Positions 55,979 through 64,000 of a stretch of DNA of 64,000 nt are shown here, piece after piece (positions within the stretch are counted from its first letter, which is position 1; the number at the start of each line of letters is the position of its first letter). The stretch spans positions 248,001 to 312,000 of the forward strand of contig JADJPJ010000006.1 of assembly GCA_016713325.1 (NCBI GenBank). Direction: 5' to 3'. Origin of the DNA: Candidatus Flexifilum affinis. Its GTDB lineage: Bacteria; Chloroflexota; Anaerolineae; Aggregatilineales; Phototrophicaceae. The notes below the pieces were generated by a model. The model was not told where the DNA came from, ran no database searches, and was given only the letters and a program-made list of their open reading frames with translations. A program made the position numbers and the translations under genes.

Positions 55979-56036
55979 TTGACACAGATCTACGTTAATG
56001 TTATTCTCATGAAAGCGGTTTCGAAACCGCTTTCAT
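55979..56036 (+). promoter_or_regulatory. promoter and LacI-2 operator of the GH30/GH42 importer operon
   Basis: TTGACA (55979-55984), 17 bases and TATTCT (56002-56007) form the promoter. From 56009 to 56036 lies a perfect 28-base palindrome with half-site ATGAAAGCGGTTTC and a central TCGA, as in LacI/GalR-type operators. The geometry equals that at 39692-39746, so repression at the start site is expected. Confidence 0.82.
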
Positions 56037-56069
56037 AGGCGAAATATCTGTATGTGAGAGGAATTTACG

Positions 56070-57326
56070 ATGCGTTTGCGTATGGTATCCCTTTTAGCAA
56101 TCAGCCTCTTGCTTCTTTCCATCGGTGTCGCAGTCGCGCAGGAACCGGTCACCTTGCGGTTGAGCGTGTGGGGCAGCTTGAACGACCAGGAGTCCTATCA
56201 GGCGCGTCTCGACCTGGCCGAGGCGCAGTTCCCCAACATCACGGTCGAACTGCTGTACACGCCTGACGATTACGATCAGCGCATCCAGACCATGATGGCT
56301 GGCGGAGATGCGCCAGACATCGTGCAGTTGGCGGAAGCGGTGCACGGTTTTTCCAGCCGCGGTCAGCTGCTGCCGCTCGACGAATTCGTGACCTCTGCTG
56401 GACTCGATCTGGCGGCGCGTTTCGGCACCAATCACCTGCAATATCAGTATGAAGGCAGTCAATACGCCCTGCCCGACCGTGGCGGCGCCATGATTGTCTA
56501 TTACAACACCGATATGTTCGACGCCGCCGGTGTCGAATACCCGGCCGCCGACTGGACATGGGAAGACTTCCTTGCAGCCGCTCAGGTGCTCACCCTCCGT
56601 GACGGTGACGCGGTGACCCAGTACGGCTTTGCGGCAGGTGGCTGGTGGCCCTGGTGGATGAGCTTCATCTATCAGAATGGCGGCGCGGTGCTCGACGAGA
56701 GCGGCATGCCCGCCTTCAATACACCGGAAGTGGCCGAAGCGCTCCAGTTCTACAATGACCTGGTCTATACGCATGGCGTCGCGCCGTCGCCGGAAGACTA
56801 CGCCAACCTCGGCACGAACAGCCCTGATCCGCTGTTCGCACAGGGCAAAGTAGCGATGATCATGACGGGCTTCTGGAACATCGCCTCGCTGCGCGACGTA
56901 CCGGACCTCAACTGGGATATCGCGCCGGTGTGGGGCAACGAGGAACGCGGCACCGTGGCCTTCGGCAGCGGGCTGGCGATTAGCAGCGCCAGCGCCCATC
57001 CGCAGGAAGCGTTCCAGATCATCGACTTCCTGACCAGCGATGCGGCACAGACCGTGATTGTTGAGCGCGGCCAGGATGCTCCGGCCAACGTCGCCGTGTT
57101 GAACAGCGCACTGTTCCTCAGCGGCGAAACCTTCGCCAACCGCGACATCTATATGGAAACTTTCGCGGAGTCGGCCGACGCGATCATCGCTCTGCCCCTG
57201 ATCCCGCAGTGGAACGAGATGCAGTCTCTGATGAGCGCCACGCTCGACGAATACTTCCTCAACGCCATTGACACACAGACCGCCGTCGATCAGATTCAGG
57301 CGGATCTGGAAGGTCTGCTTCAGTAG
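56070..57326 (+). CDS. extracellular sugar-binding protein (SBP family 1)
   Basis: 418 aa; ATG 56070 follows GAGAGGA. Residues 1-22 are a signal peptide (LLAISLLLLSIGVAVAQ). Family features include LRLSVWGSLNDQESYQARLD, MMAGGDAPDIVQLAEAVHGF and GKVAMIMTGFWNIASL. It is the binding subunit for the permeases at 58816-60640. Given the GH30 and GH42 partners, a galacto-oligosaccharide is the likeliest ligand (inference). A strong stem-loop follows at 57359-57386. Confidence 0.94.
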   Translation: MRLRMVSLLAISLLLLSIGVAVAQEPVTLRLSVWGSLNDQESYQARLDLAEAQFPNITVELLYTPDDYDQRIQTMMAGGDAPDIVQLAEAVHGFSSRGQLLPLDEFVTSAGLDLAARFGTNHLQYQYEGSQYALPDRGGAMIVYYNTDMFDAAGVEYPAADWTWEDFLAAAQVLTLRDGDAVTQYGFAAGGWWPWWMSFIYQNGGAVLDESGMPAFNTPEVAEALQFYNDLVYTHGVAPSPEDYANLGTNSPDPLFAQGKVAMIMTGFWNIASLRDVPDLNWDIAPVWGNEERGTVAFGSGLAISSASAHPQEAFQIIDFLTSDAAQTVIVERGQDAPANVAVLNSALFLSGETFANRDIYMETFAESADAIIALPLIPQWNEMQSLMSATLDEYFLNAIDTQTAVDQIQADLEGLLQ

Positions 57327-57358
57327 TCGTCCGGCAGCATTCCAGCGCCGTTCGAGAA

Positions 57359-57386
57359 GGGAGACGGGGCCAGCGCCCTGTCTCCC
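57359..57386 (+). other. strong stem-loop after the SBP gene
   Basis: GGGAGACGGGGC (57359-57370) pairs with GCCCTGTCTCCC (57375-57386) over 12 positions with one G-T pair and a CAGC loop. No T-run follows, so partial termination or 3' end stabilisation is likelier than full stop of transcription, since GH30 and the permeases continue on the same strand. Confidence 0.6.
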
Positions 57387-57407
57387 ACCCCTTAGAGATT
57401 TGAGACG

Positions 57408-58812
57408 ATGAGATTACTGCTCTGCTTTTTGTTGACCTCTTTTCTCGTGTTACCCGGCAGTGGACAGGCACAAAACGTGGCAACCATCAGTGTCCGTATG
57501 GCGGAAACCCGCCAGACGATCGAGGGCTTCGGCGCGTCCGGTGCATGGTGGGCGCAGGCGATCGGCGGCTGGAGCGACGAAAACCGGCAGAAGATCATCG
57601 ATCTGCTGTTTGATCCGACGGCCGGCATCGGGCTGACCATCTACCGGTACAACATCGGCGGCGGCGAACAGGGTCTGGTCGATCCGTGGCGCATGACCGA
57701 GACGTTTGAAACAGCACCCGGCGAATACGACTGGACGCGCGACTCCAACGCCATGTGGGTCCTCCGCGCGGCGCGCGATGCCGGAGTCGAACAGGTCGTG
57801 GTGTTCGCCAACAGCCCTCCAGGACGTATGACGATCAGCGGCCGCGCTTCGGGGAATCCAGGGGGCGGCTCAAATCTGCCGTCCGACACGGTTGACGATT
57901 TCGCGCAGTATCTTGTGGACATTACCCGGCACCTGATCGAGGACGAAGACATTCCTGTCCGGTGGATCAGCCCGATCAACGAACCCCAGTGGGATTGGCA
58001 GCCCTCCAAAGGTCAGGAGGGTGCCCACTACACCACCAACGAGATCAAGGCGGTCCTGCTGGCCCTTCAGCAAGCCCATCGACGCCTCTGGCCTCGACGC
58101 CAGAATTTCGGCGATCGAGGCTGGCGAGTGGAGCAGCGCCTCGATCTATGCGCGCGTCCTCCTCGAGGAGCCTTCACTGGCACAGGCGCTCGATCATCTC
58201 GCCGTGCATTCCTACTGGTCGTCGCAGAGCGACAAACAGTCCTTCGTCCGCTTCATGGCCCTCCACTATCCTGGCGTGCCATTGTGGATGTCGGAATGGA
58301 CGGAGATGCAGCAGGGCCGCGACTATGGCATGGACTCGGCGCTGGTCATGGCCAACGTCATCCATGATGATCTGACCATCGGCGGCGTCACCTCATGGCA
58401 GTACTGGATCGCCGTCTCCAAGTACAATTTCCGCGATGGCCTGATCTACACGAGAGAGTTTGGTGAGAGCATCGAGGAGACCAAGCGTCTGTGGACGCTC
58501 GGAAACTTCAGCCGCTTTGTCCGTCCCGGCGCGGTTCGAGTCGAGGTCGAAACCGGTAGCGAGGTCGTCCGAGCCAGCGCCTACCTGGAGCCTGAGAGCG
58601 ACAATCTGACCGTCGTGGTCATCAATAACAGCGTCGAGCCGCAGTCCATCGCATTTGAAGGTTTGCCGGCTGGCCACGCCTTTGTTGCCATCTATGAGAC
58701 GTCCGAGGCGAATGACCTCGCGCTCGAGCGCTGCGGCAGTGCAGCCGACATACCGGCCCTCGCGCCGTCGAGCATTACAACGTTCGTGTTCCAGACTACG
58801 CCAGGGACATAA
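57408..58812 (+). CDS. glycoside hydrolase family 30 protein, secreted (one frameshift)
   Basis: About 467 residues after repair. Residues 1-22 are a signal peptide (LLLCFLLTSFLVLPGSGQAQ). The barrel starts RQTIEGFGASGAWWAQAIGG, as in the endo-beta-1,6-galactanase-like group. The acid/base Glu192 is in SPINEPQWDW. After a frame break near 58077 the nucleophile is in LWMSEWTEM (codon 58294-58296). The C-terminal beta domain is TVVVINNSVEPQSIAFEGLP. It probably cuts an external polysaccharide to feed the neighbouring importer. GH30 also holds glucosidases and xylanases, so galactan is suggested by the GH42 partner rather than proven. Confidence 0.9.
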
Positions 58813-58815
58813 CCG

Positions 58816-59786
58816 ATGGAGACAGCGCCGCTGGACACCAGGGCAGGCCTGAATGAGAGAGGGATAGTTCAGTCGGGGCGGTTACGGAGGCTGAATTCCC
58901 GCCAGCGCGAGGCGATCTGGTTTTATCTGATTATCTCGCCCTGGCTGATCGGGTTGATCCTGCTCCTGGCGGGCCCGATGCTGTATTCGATCTATTTGAG
59001 CTTCACCGACTGGAATCTGTTCAACGCGCCGGAATGGGTCGGGCTGGACAACTATATCCGTCTGTTCACCCGAGATCGGACGTTTGGCAACGCCATCACC
59101 AATACTTTCACCTACACCTTTCTGTACGTTCCTCTGAACATTGTCTTTCCCTGGCGATCGCCTATCTGCTGAACGAGCACCTGCCGGGCATGCGCTTCTT
59201 TCGCACGGTCATCTACCTGCCCTATGTTGTGCCGGTCGTCGCGACCACCATGGTCTTTCGCTGGGTCTTTGCCCCCGACAATGGCCTTCTGAACGGCTTT
59301 CTCAGCATCTTCGGCATTGATGGTCCGGCCTGGCTGCTCAATCCAGCTTGGGTCAAGATCGCGCTCGTGATTATGTCGCTGTGGGGCGTGGGCAGCAGTG
59401 TCGTCTTCCTGCTGGCAGGCATGCAGGGGATTCCGGCGGAGCTTTACGAGGCAGCGGCCATCGATGGCGCGTCGGAACGCCAGCATTTCTTCCGCATTAC
59501 CTTCCCGATGCTCAGTCCGGTGATCTTCTTCAACATGATCATGAGCATCATCGCCAGTTTGCAGACCTTCACTCAGGTGTACATCCTGCTGGCAGAGCCG
59601 AATACTCCCAATAACGCGACCATCATGATCATCCCCTATCTTTTCGATAACGCCTTTCGCTTCAACAAAATGGGGTATGCGTCGGCGATCGCCTGGGTGC
59701 TGTTCGTGATCATTTTCGCATTCACACTGCTCGTCATTCGCTCCTCGTCCGCCTGGGTCTTCTACGAGAACGAGATGAAGCGATGA
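58816..59786 (+). CDS. carbohydrate ABC transporter permease, MalF-like (one frameshift)
   Basis: About 323 residues after repair, from ATG 58816, 3 bases after the GH30 stop. The first helix is FYLIISPWLIGLILLLAGPM. The frame breaks near 59146 (PLNIV then LSLAIAYLLNEHLPG). The EAA loop is [19 protein letters not shown]. It pairs with the next gene; no ATPase is encoded nearby. Confidence 0.92.
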
Positions 59787-60640
59787 ACCGCAAAATTGGC
59801 GCCGCAGAAGCGGCCTCGACCTATCTCATTCTCGCGGCGATTTCGATCGCCATGATCGCCCCTTTCATTCTGATGCTCTCGATTTCAATCGCGAGCGACA
59901 CCTCGACCGTCCAGATGAACTTCCGTCTGATACCACAGGAGTTCGAGTTCAACAATTACGTGCGCGTCTTCACTACGCCCAACATCGAAATGGGCCGGCA
60001 TATCCTCAACAGCCTGATCATCGTAGTCGGTTCGATCATCGGGCAGGTCCTGGTCAGCTCGTTTGTCGCCTACGGTTTTGCACGCTTCAACGCGCCGGGA
60101 AAGAATACCCTGTTTCTGGTCTTGCTTGGCACGATGATGATACCGGGCGCGGTCACGCTGATCCCGCAGTTCGCGCTGTACCGTGCGTTGGGGTGGCTGG
60201 GGACGTTCGCACCGCTGATCGTGCCGAATTTCTTCGGCGGCGCGTTCAACATTTTCCTGATCCGCCAATTTATCGTCCGGCTTCCGGTAGAACTGGACGA
60301 AGCAGCCAGAATCGACGGCGTTGGGCCACTGGGAATCTTCTGGTTTATCATTTTCCCATTGATCCGCCCGATCGCCGTAGCGGTCGCAATTCTCACGTTT
60401 CAGTTCAACTGGTCGTGGTTCCTGGAGCCGCTCATCTATTTGCAGGATGCCGAAAAAATGCCTCTTGCCGTCGCGGTCCGCACCCTGAGCGCGACGACCA
60501 GCGCCGGGGCGACGCCCATGTGGAATCTGGTTATGGTCGCGTCAACGCTACTGACCATCCCAATGCTTCTGGTCTTCTTCTTCGGCCAAAAGTACGTGTT
60601 CGAAGCCAATATCTCCGGGGGCAGTGCCTCCATCAAGTAA
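59783..60640 (+). CDS. carbohydrate ABC transporter permease, MalG-like
   Basis: 285 aa, starting in an ATGA overlap with the MalF-like gene. Six helices begin with LILAAISIAMIAPFILMLSI. The EAA loop is LDEAARIDGVGPLGIFWFII. It is intact and completes the second CUT1 importer (binding protein 56070-57326 and the permease before it). Confidence 0.95.
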   Translation: MNRKIGAAEAASTYLILAAISIAMIAPFILMLSISIASDTSTVQMNFRLIPQEFEFNNYVRVFTTPNIEMGRHILNSLIIVVGSIIGQVLVSSFVAYGFARFNAPGKNTLFLVLLGTMMIPGAVTLIPQFALYRALGWLGTFAPLIVPNFFGGAFNIFLIRQFIVRLPVELDEAARIDGVGPLGIFWFIIFPLIRPIAVAVAILTFQFNWSWFLEPLIYLQDAEKMPLAVAVRTLSATTSAGATPMWNLVMVASTLLTIPMLLVFFFGQKYVFEANISGGSASIK

Positions 60641-60658
60641 AACAAGGATAGAGTTCAG

Positions 60659-62686
60659 ATGACGGGTACGAGCAATCCGGCTGCATTTGAGCTGCCGGGC
60701 ATCCTGTACGGCGGTGACTACAACCCGGAGCAGTGGCCAGAAGACGTCTGGCAAGAAGACGTCCAACTCATGCAGGAGGCTGGCGTCAACTGCGTGTCGC
60801 TGGCGATCTTTAGCTGGGCGAAGCTCGAACCCCAGCCGGGGCAGTATGATTTTGCGTGGCTGGACCGGGTGATCGATCTGCTGCACGAGCATGGAATTCG
60901 CGTTCTCCTGGCCACGGCGACCGCATCGCCACCGCCCTGGCTGTCACACCTGTATCCTGACAGCCTTCCCGTCGACAAATACGGACTACGCTATAAGCCC
61001 GGCTCGCGACAGCACTACTGCCCAAACAGTGATGCTGATCGTCACGCAGCATCGAAGCTCGCAACCATGTTGGCGGAGCGCTACGGGAATCACCCGGCGA
61101 TCCTGATGTGGCACGTGAACAACGAGTATGCCTGCCACATCTACGAGTGCTACTGCGACACCTGCCGTGACCATTTTCGCTCGTGGCTGCAAGAACGCTA
61201 CACCACACTCGAAACGCTGAATGAGGCTTGGGGAACGCGATTCTGGAGTCAGGCGTATGGGCAGTGGGAAGAAATCGAGCTGCCGCATCGCACGCTGACG
61301 TTCGTCAATCCCGGTCAGATGCTGGATTACCGTCGCTTCATGAACGCGTCGATCCTCCGCCTGTTTCGCGGCGAAGTCGACGCAATTCGCGCCGCCGGAG
61401 CACGCCAGCCGCTGTTCACGAATATGGTCTTCGGTCTGAGATGGCTGGACCAGTTCGAATGGGCGCAGTACGCCGACTATGCCGCCGTGGATATGTACCC
61501 CGATCCATCCCAGGGCGATCGCGCGTGGACCAGTGTCGCCTTCGGGTACGACATCATGCGCTCGATCAAGTGGGGGCAGCCTTTTCTTCTGCTTGAGCAG
61601 GCGACCACCCAGGTCAACTGGCGCCCGATCAATCAACTCAAGCCGCCGGGAATGATGCGCGCACTGAGCTACCAGGCGCTGGCCCGTGGCGCAGACAGCG
61701 TGATGTTCTTTCAGTGGCGGGCGTCCAAGGCGGGCGCGGAAAAGTTCCATTCGGGCATGGTGCCCCACTTCGGCGCGGAAGGCAGTCGCATCTTTGCCGA
61801 AGTCTCTCAGCTCGGCGCGGAACTCCAACAGCTTGGGGATCTGGTCGGAAGCCGGGTGCAGGCGCAGGTCGGCCTGCTCTTCAGCTATGACAACGTGTGG
61901 GCGCTGGAAATCGACTCCAAGCCTGCGCAGATCGATGCGTTGGTCGAGATTCAGCCCTGGCACGATGCGCTCGTGCAGCAGAATATCGCGGTCGACATCG
62001 TGCACCCGGATGCCGATTTCTCCGGGTACCTCGTCCTCGTCGCGCCGCTCCTCTATCAGTTGACACAGCCTCAGGCGGCCAAACTGCGACAGTTCGTCCA
62101 AGGCGGCGGGACGCTGATCATGAGCTATTTCAGCGGCATCGCCGACGAGCGCGATCACATCTGGACCGGCGGCTACCCTGCCCTCCTCAAGGACGTGCTG
62201 GGGATGCAGGTAGAAGAGTGGCAGCCTCTCCTCCCCGGGGAGACAGCATCTTTCGTCGACAGGGCGGGATCAACTTCCGAGGGGCAGCACTGGGTCGATC
62301 TGCTGCACACCTCTACCGCCGAACCAGTGGCCCGCTACAGCGGCGGCTTCATCGACGGACGCGCCGCGATCACTCGGAACCGCTTCGGGAGTGGCCAGGC
62401 CTATTACGTCGGCACGCGTCCGCAGGCCGCGGCGCTGCGCCAACTGCTCTGCCAGATCTGTGTGGAAAACGAGGTCCACCCTTCGGCTGTCACGCCAGAC
62501 GGCGTCGAAGCGATGATCCGCGCCAGGGGCGAACACCGCACCCTGTTCGTGATCAACCACACCGGCGCGCCCGCGGAGGTCGAACTCGGAGGTTACAGCG
62601 GGCATGACTTGCTCGACGGCGAAGGCATGGCCGGGCGGATACAGCTTGAGGCCTACGGGGTCCGGGTTATCCGGTTATCCAGCTAA
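60659..62686 (+). CDS. glycoside hydrolase family 42 beta-galactosidase
   Basis: 675 aa. The N-terminus LYGGDYNPEQWPEDVWQEDV is diagnostic for GH42. The acid/base Glu156 is in WHVNNEYACH and the nucleophile Glu313 in FLLLEQATTQVNW. A cysteine cluster (CHIYECYCDTC) matches the zinc site of thermophilic GH42 enzymes. The trimerisation domain (about 400-590) and a small C-terminal beta domain follow. No signal peptide is present, so it hydrolyses imported galacto-oligosaccharides inside the cell. It is the last gene of the LacI-2 operon. Confidence 0.95.
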   Translation: MTGTSNPAAFELPGILYGGDYNPEQWPEDVWQEDVQLMQEAGVNCVSLAIFSWAKLEPQPGQYDFAWLDRVIDLLHEHGIRVLLATATASPPPWLSHLYPDSLPVDKYGLRYKPGSRQHYCPNSDADRHAASKLATMLAERYGNHPAILMWHVNNEYACHIYECYCDTCRDHFRSWLQERYTTLETLNEAWGTRFWSQAYGQWEEIELPHRTLTFVNPGQMLDYRRFMNASILRLFRGEVDAIRAAGARQPLFTNMVFGLRWLDQFEWAQYADYAAVDMYPDPSQGDRAWTSVAFGYDIMRSIKWGQPFLLLEQATTQVNWRPINQLKPPGMMRALSYQALARGADSVMFFQWRASKAGAEKFHSGMVPHFGAEGSRIFAEVSQLGAELQQLGDLVGSRVQAQVGLLFSYDNVWALEIDSKPAQIDALVEIQPWHDALVQQNIAVDIVHPDADFSGYLVLVAPLLYQLTQPQAAKLRQFVQGGGTLIMSYFSGIADERDHIWTGGYPALLKDVLGMQVEEWQPLLPGETASFVDRAGSTSEGQHWVDLLHTSTAEPVARYSGGFIDGRAAITRNRFGSGQAYYVGTRPQAAALRQLLCQICVENEVHPSAVTPDGVEAMIRARGEHRTLFVINHTGAPAEVELGGYSGHDLLDGEGMAGRIQLEAYGVRVIRLSS

Positions 62687-62696
62687 ACGGGTCCAG

Positions 62697-62735
62697 CATT
62701 GTCTGCGGTCTGCCCTGAGATCGCCGCAGACAGTG
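62697..62735. terminator. stem-loop between convergent GH42 and M24 genes
   Basis: CATTGTCTGCGG (62697-62708) pairs with CCGCAGACAGTG (62724-62735) over 12 positions with one T-G pair around a 15-base loop. It lies 10 bases after the GH42 stop and 20 bases after the M24 stop on the other strand, so it could end transcription in both directions. Neither side has a T-run. Confidence 0.55.
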
Positions 62736-62755
62736 TCGTCCCCAGATCTGCGCCA

Positions 62756-63949
62756 CTATAGCGTCAGCGAGGCCAGATCGCGCGGGTAGTAAGTCAGAAT
62801 CTGGATGCCGTCCGCAGTGACGACCACCGTATCGGAATGCCGGAAGCCGCCGAATTCGGGATGATACAACCCCGGTTCGACAGTGAACACCATACCTGGC
62901 CGGATCTCGGTCGTGTCGCCGACGTCCAGAAACGGCCCTTCGTGATAGCGCATGCCGATAGCATGGCCCGTGTGGTGCCGCCACAGCGCTTGCATGTCGT
63001 GCCGCTCATAGTATGCGCGGACGGCACGGTCCACGTCGCAGCAGCGCGCGCCCGGTTGGATCGCCTCAAAGGCCAAATCCTGCAGCGCCATCATATGGTC
63101 GAACAGCCGCTTCTGCCCATCGCTGGCGCTGCCGATGATCATCGTGCGTTCGAGTTCGGTGCTGTAGCCCCACACCGCAGCCGCGGCCTCGCCCACCAGG
63201 ACATCCCCATTCTGGAACGTGATGTTGTTGGCCAGAGAGTGCGGGATTGCCGCATTGCGTCCGATTTGCCCCCGGTATTCCGCGTGCGCACCTTCCCGCT
63301 GCCAACCCTGAGCCTTGTAGATCGGGCCAATGGCGTTCAGCATCGCCTGAGATGCCTCGGCGTTGGCGCGCTGCGTGACCTCGGATTCTGTCTTGCCCGG
63401 CGCGGTGTAGGTTTGCAGCAGCCGAAGGGCCAGGTTGGCCCAGCGGGTACTCTCCTCGATCAACATGATCTCCGCAGGTGATTTGACCATCATCTGATCT
63501 TCAACGTCGTCGCTGATCGGCGAGACAGTTAATCCGATCTCCGAAAGCGAACGCCCACGATAGCCGAAAATGCGCGGGTAGCCATCGGAGTCCGCACCAA
63601 CTCTCCTGCTAATGCCCAGTTCGCCCAGCAGCGTCGCCAGTCGGTCCATCGGATGCAGCGTGTCAGGGTATTCGACGTAGTGTGTCACGCGATCGATAAG
63701 GGCGTTCGCCTGCGCATGCTCGACTTCCATGCGCGGCACGAACATGGCACGTTTGCCACGCCGGTTCATCACAAAGCCGATAGGTCGCTCGGTAGGGATG
63801 AAGGCGAAGCCGGTGAAGTACCTGACGTAATCGCTGCTGAATAGGACAACTCCGCTGAGATCGCGCTGTTCGAGTAAGGCGCGCAGGGCGTCACAGCGCT
63901 GCTGATATTCTTGGTCGGAGATCTGAAGATGAAAGCGCGAAATGGTCAT
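62756..63949 (-). CDS. M24 family (Xaa-Pro peptidase/creatinase fold) protein with altered metal ligands
   Basis: 397 aa from ATG 63947-63949 (GAGGGAAGA upstream; a second ATG lies 15 bases earlier). The creatinase-like N-terminal domain (1-130) precedes the pita-bread domain. The family His is kept in HHTGHAIGMRYHEG and one Glu in FTVEPGLY. The two metal-binding Asp positions read Glu (GEAAAAVWGYSTELERT), and the final Glu position reads Ser (GGFRHSDT). Metal-dependent Xaa-Pro cleavage is therefore doubtful. A metal-free hydrolase of the creatinase type, or another substrate, is possible. It converges on the GH42 gene and is not part of that operon. Confidence 0.88.
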   Translation of the reverse strand: MTISRFHLQISDQEYQQRCDALRALLEQRDLSGVVLFSSDYVRYFTGFAFIPTERPIGFVMNRRGKRAMFVPRMEVEHAQANALIDRVTHYVEYPDTLHPMDRLATLLGELGISRRVGADSDGYPRIFGYRGRSLSEIGLTVSPISDDVEDQMMVKSPAEIMLIEESTRWANLALRLLQTYTAPGKTESEVTQRANAEASQAMLNAIGPIYKAQGWQREGAHAEYRGQIGRNAAIPHSLANNITFQNGDVLVGEAAAAVWGYSTELERTMIIGSASDGQKRLFDHMMALQDLAFEAIQPGARCCDVDRAVRAYYERHDMQALWRHHTGHAIGMRYHEGPFLDVGDTTEIRPGMVFTVEPGLYHPEFGGFRHSDTVVVTADGIQILTYYPRDLASLTL

Positions 63950-64000
63950 TCTTCCCTCAGTCACTACTTTCCGGCGCAGAATTTTGCTGGCATTTTCGAA

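Overview
The window looks like chromosomal DNA of a free-living bacterium of the phylum Chloroflexota, probably Anaerolineae-like. This is an inference from gene content: eukaryotic-type Ser/Thr kinases with Pro/Thr-rich tails, a kinase/LuxR/nSTAND/WD40 giant protein, DPP-type oligosaccharide importers, and many glycoside hydrolases with CUT1 sugar importers lacking their own ATPase. The DNA is GC-rich. I saw no tRNA, rRNA, CRISPR array, integrase or transposase.

Layout. 1-2846 (minus): sugar-nucleotide genes (PIG-L deacetylase end, phosphomannomutase/phosphoglucomutase, sugar-1-phosphate nucleotidyltransferase). 3064-3992: pdxS. 4467-17102 (plus): an FCD/GntR regulator and a catabolic operon with a DPP-type importer (SBP, two permeases, two ATPases), a BNR/LamG sialidase-like protein, a cytochrome P450, an enolase-superfamily dehydratase and a D-2-hydroxyacid dehydrogenase. 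17899-18732: BtpA-like protein. 18848-30697: signalling block with two paralogous membrane kinases (minus), a FAD oxidoreductase, the giant kinase/WD40 protein and a secreted alpha/beta hydrolase. 31131-62686: a large carbohydrate-utilisation region with GH39, GH2, GH35, a PF10091/GH144-like glucanase, LacI-1, GH94 phosphorylase, a double-permease CUT1 cassette with an NHL-YIP1 membrane protein and a DUF5696 protein, LacI-2, a second CUT1 importer, GH30 and GH42. 62756-63949 (minus): M24 peptidase-like protein.

How it works together. Three regulators each have a legible control region with a TTGACA-N17 promoter and a palindromic operator placed at or just after the -10: FCD/GntR (4467-4515, with a matching site before the importer at 5285-5304), LacI-1 (39692-39746, with a degenerate second site at 42256-42275) and LacI-2 (55979-56036). 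The predicted logic is secreted or cell-bound glycosidases outside, importers in the membrane, and phosphorolysis or hydrolysis inside. The CUT1 permeases must borrow an MsmX-type ATPase encoded elsewhere.

Quality caveat. At least sixteen otherwise well-conserved genes are broken by single-base indels, and one has an in-frame stop. Homology resumes immediately in another frame, so I read most of these as uncorrected sequencing errors rather than gene decay. A 40-base poly-C run at 34716-34755 is probably also an artefact. Genes with three or more lesions are typed 'pseudogene' and single-lesion genes 'CDS'; for all of them the coordinates span the repaired gene.
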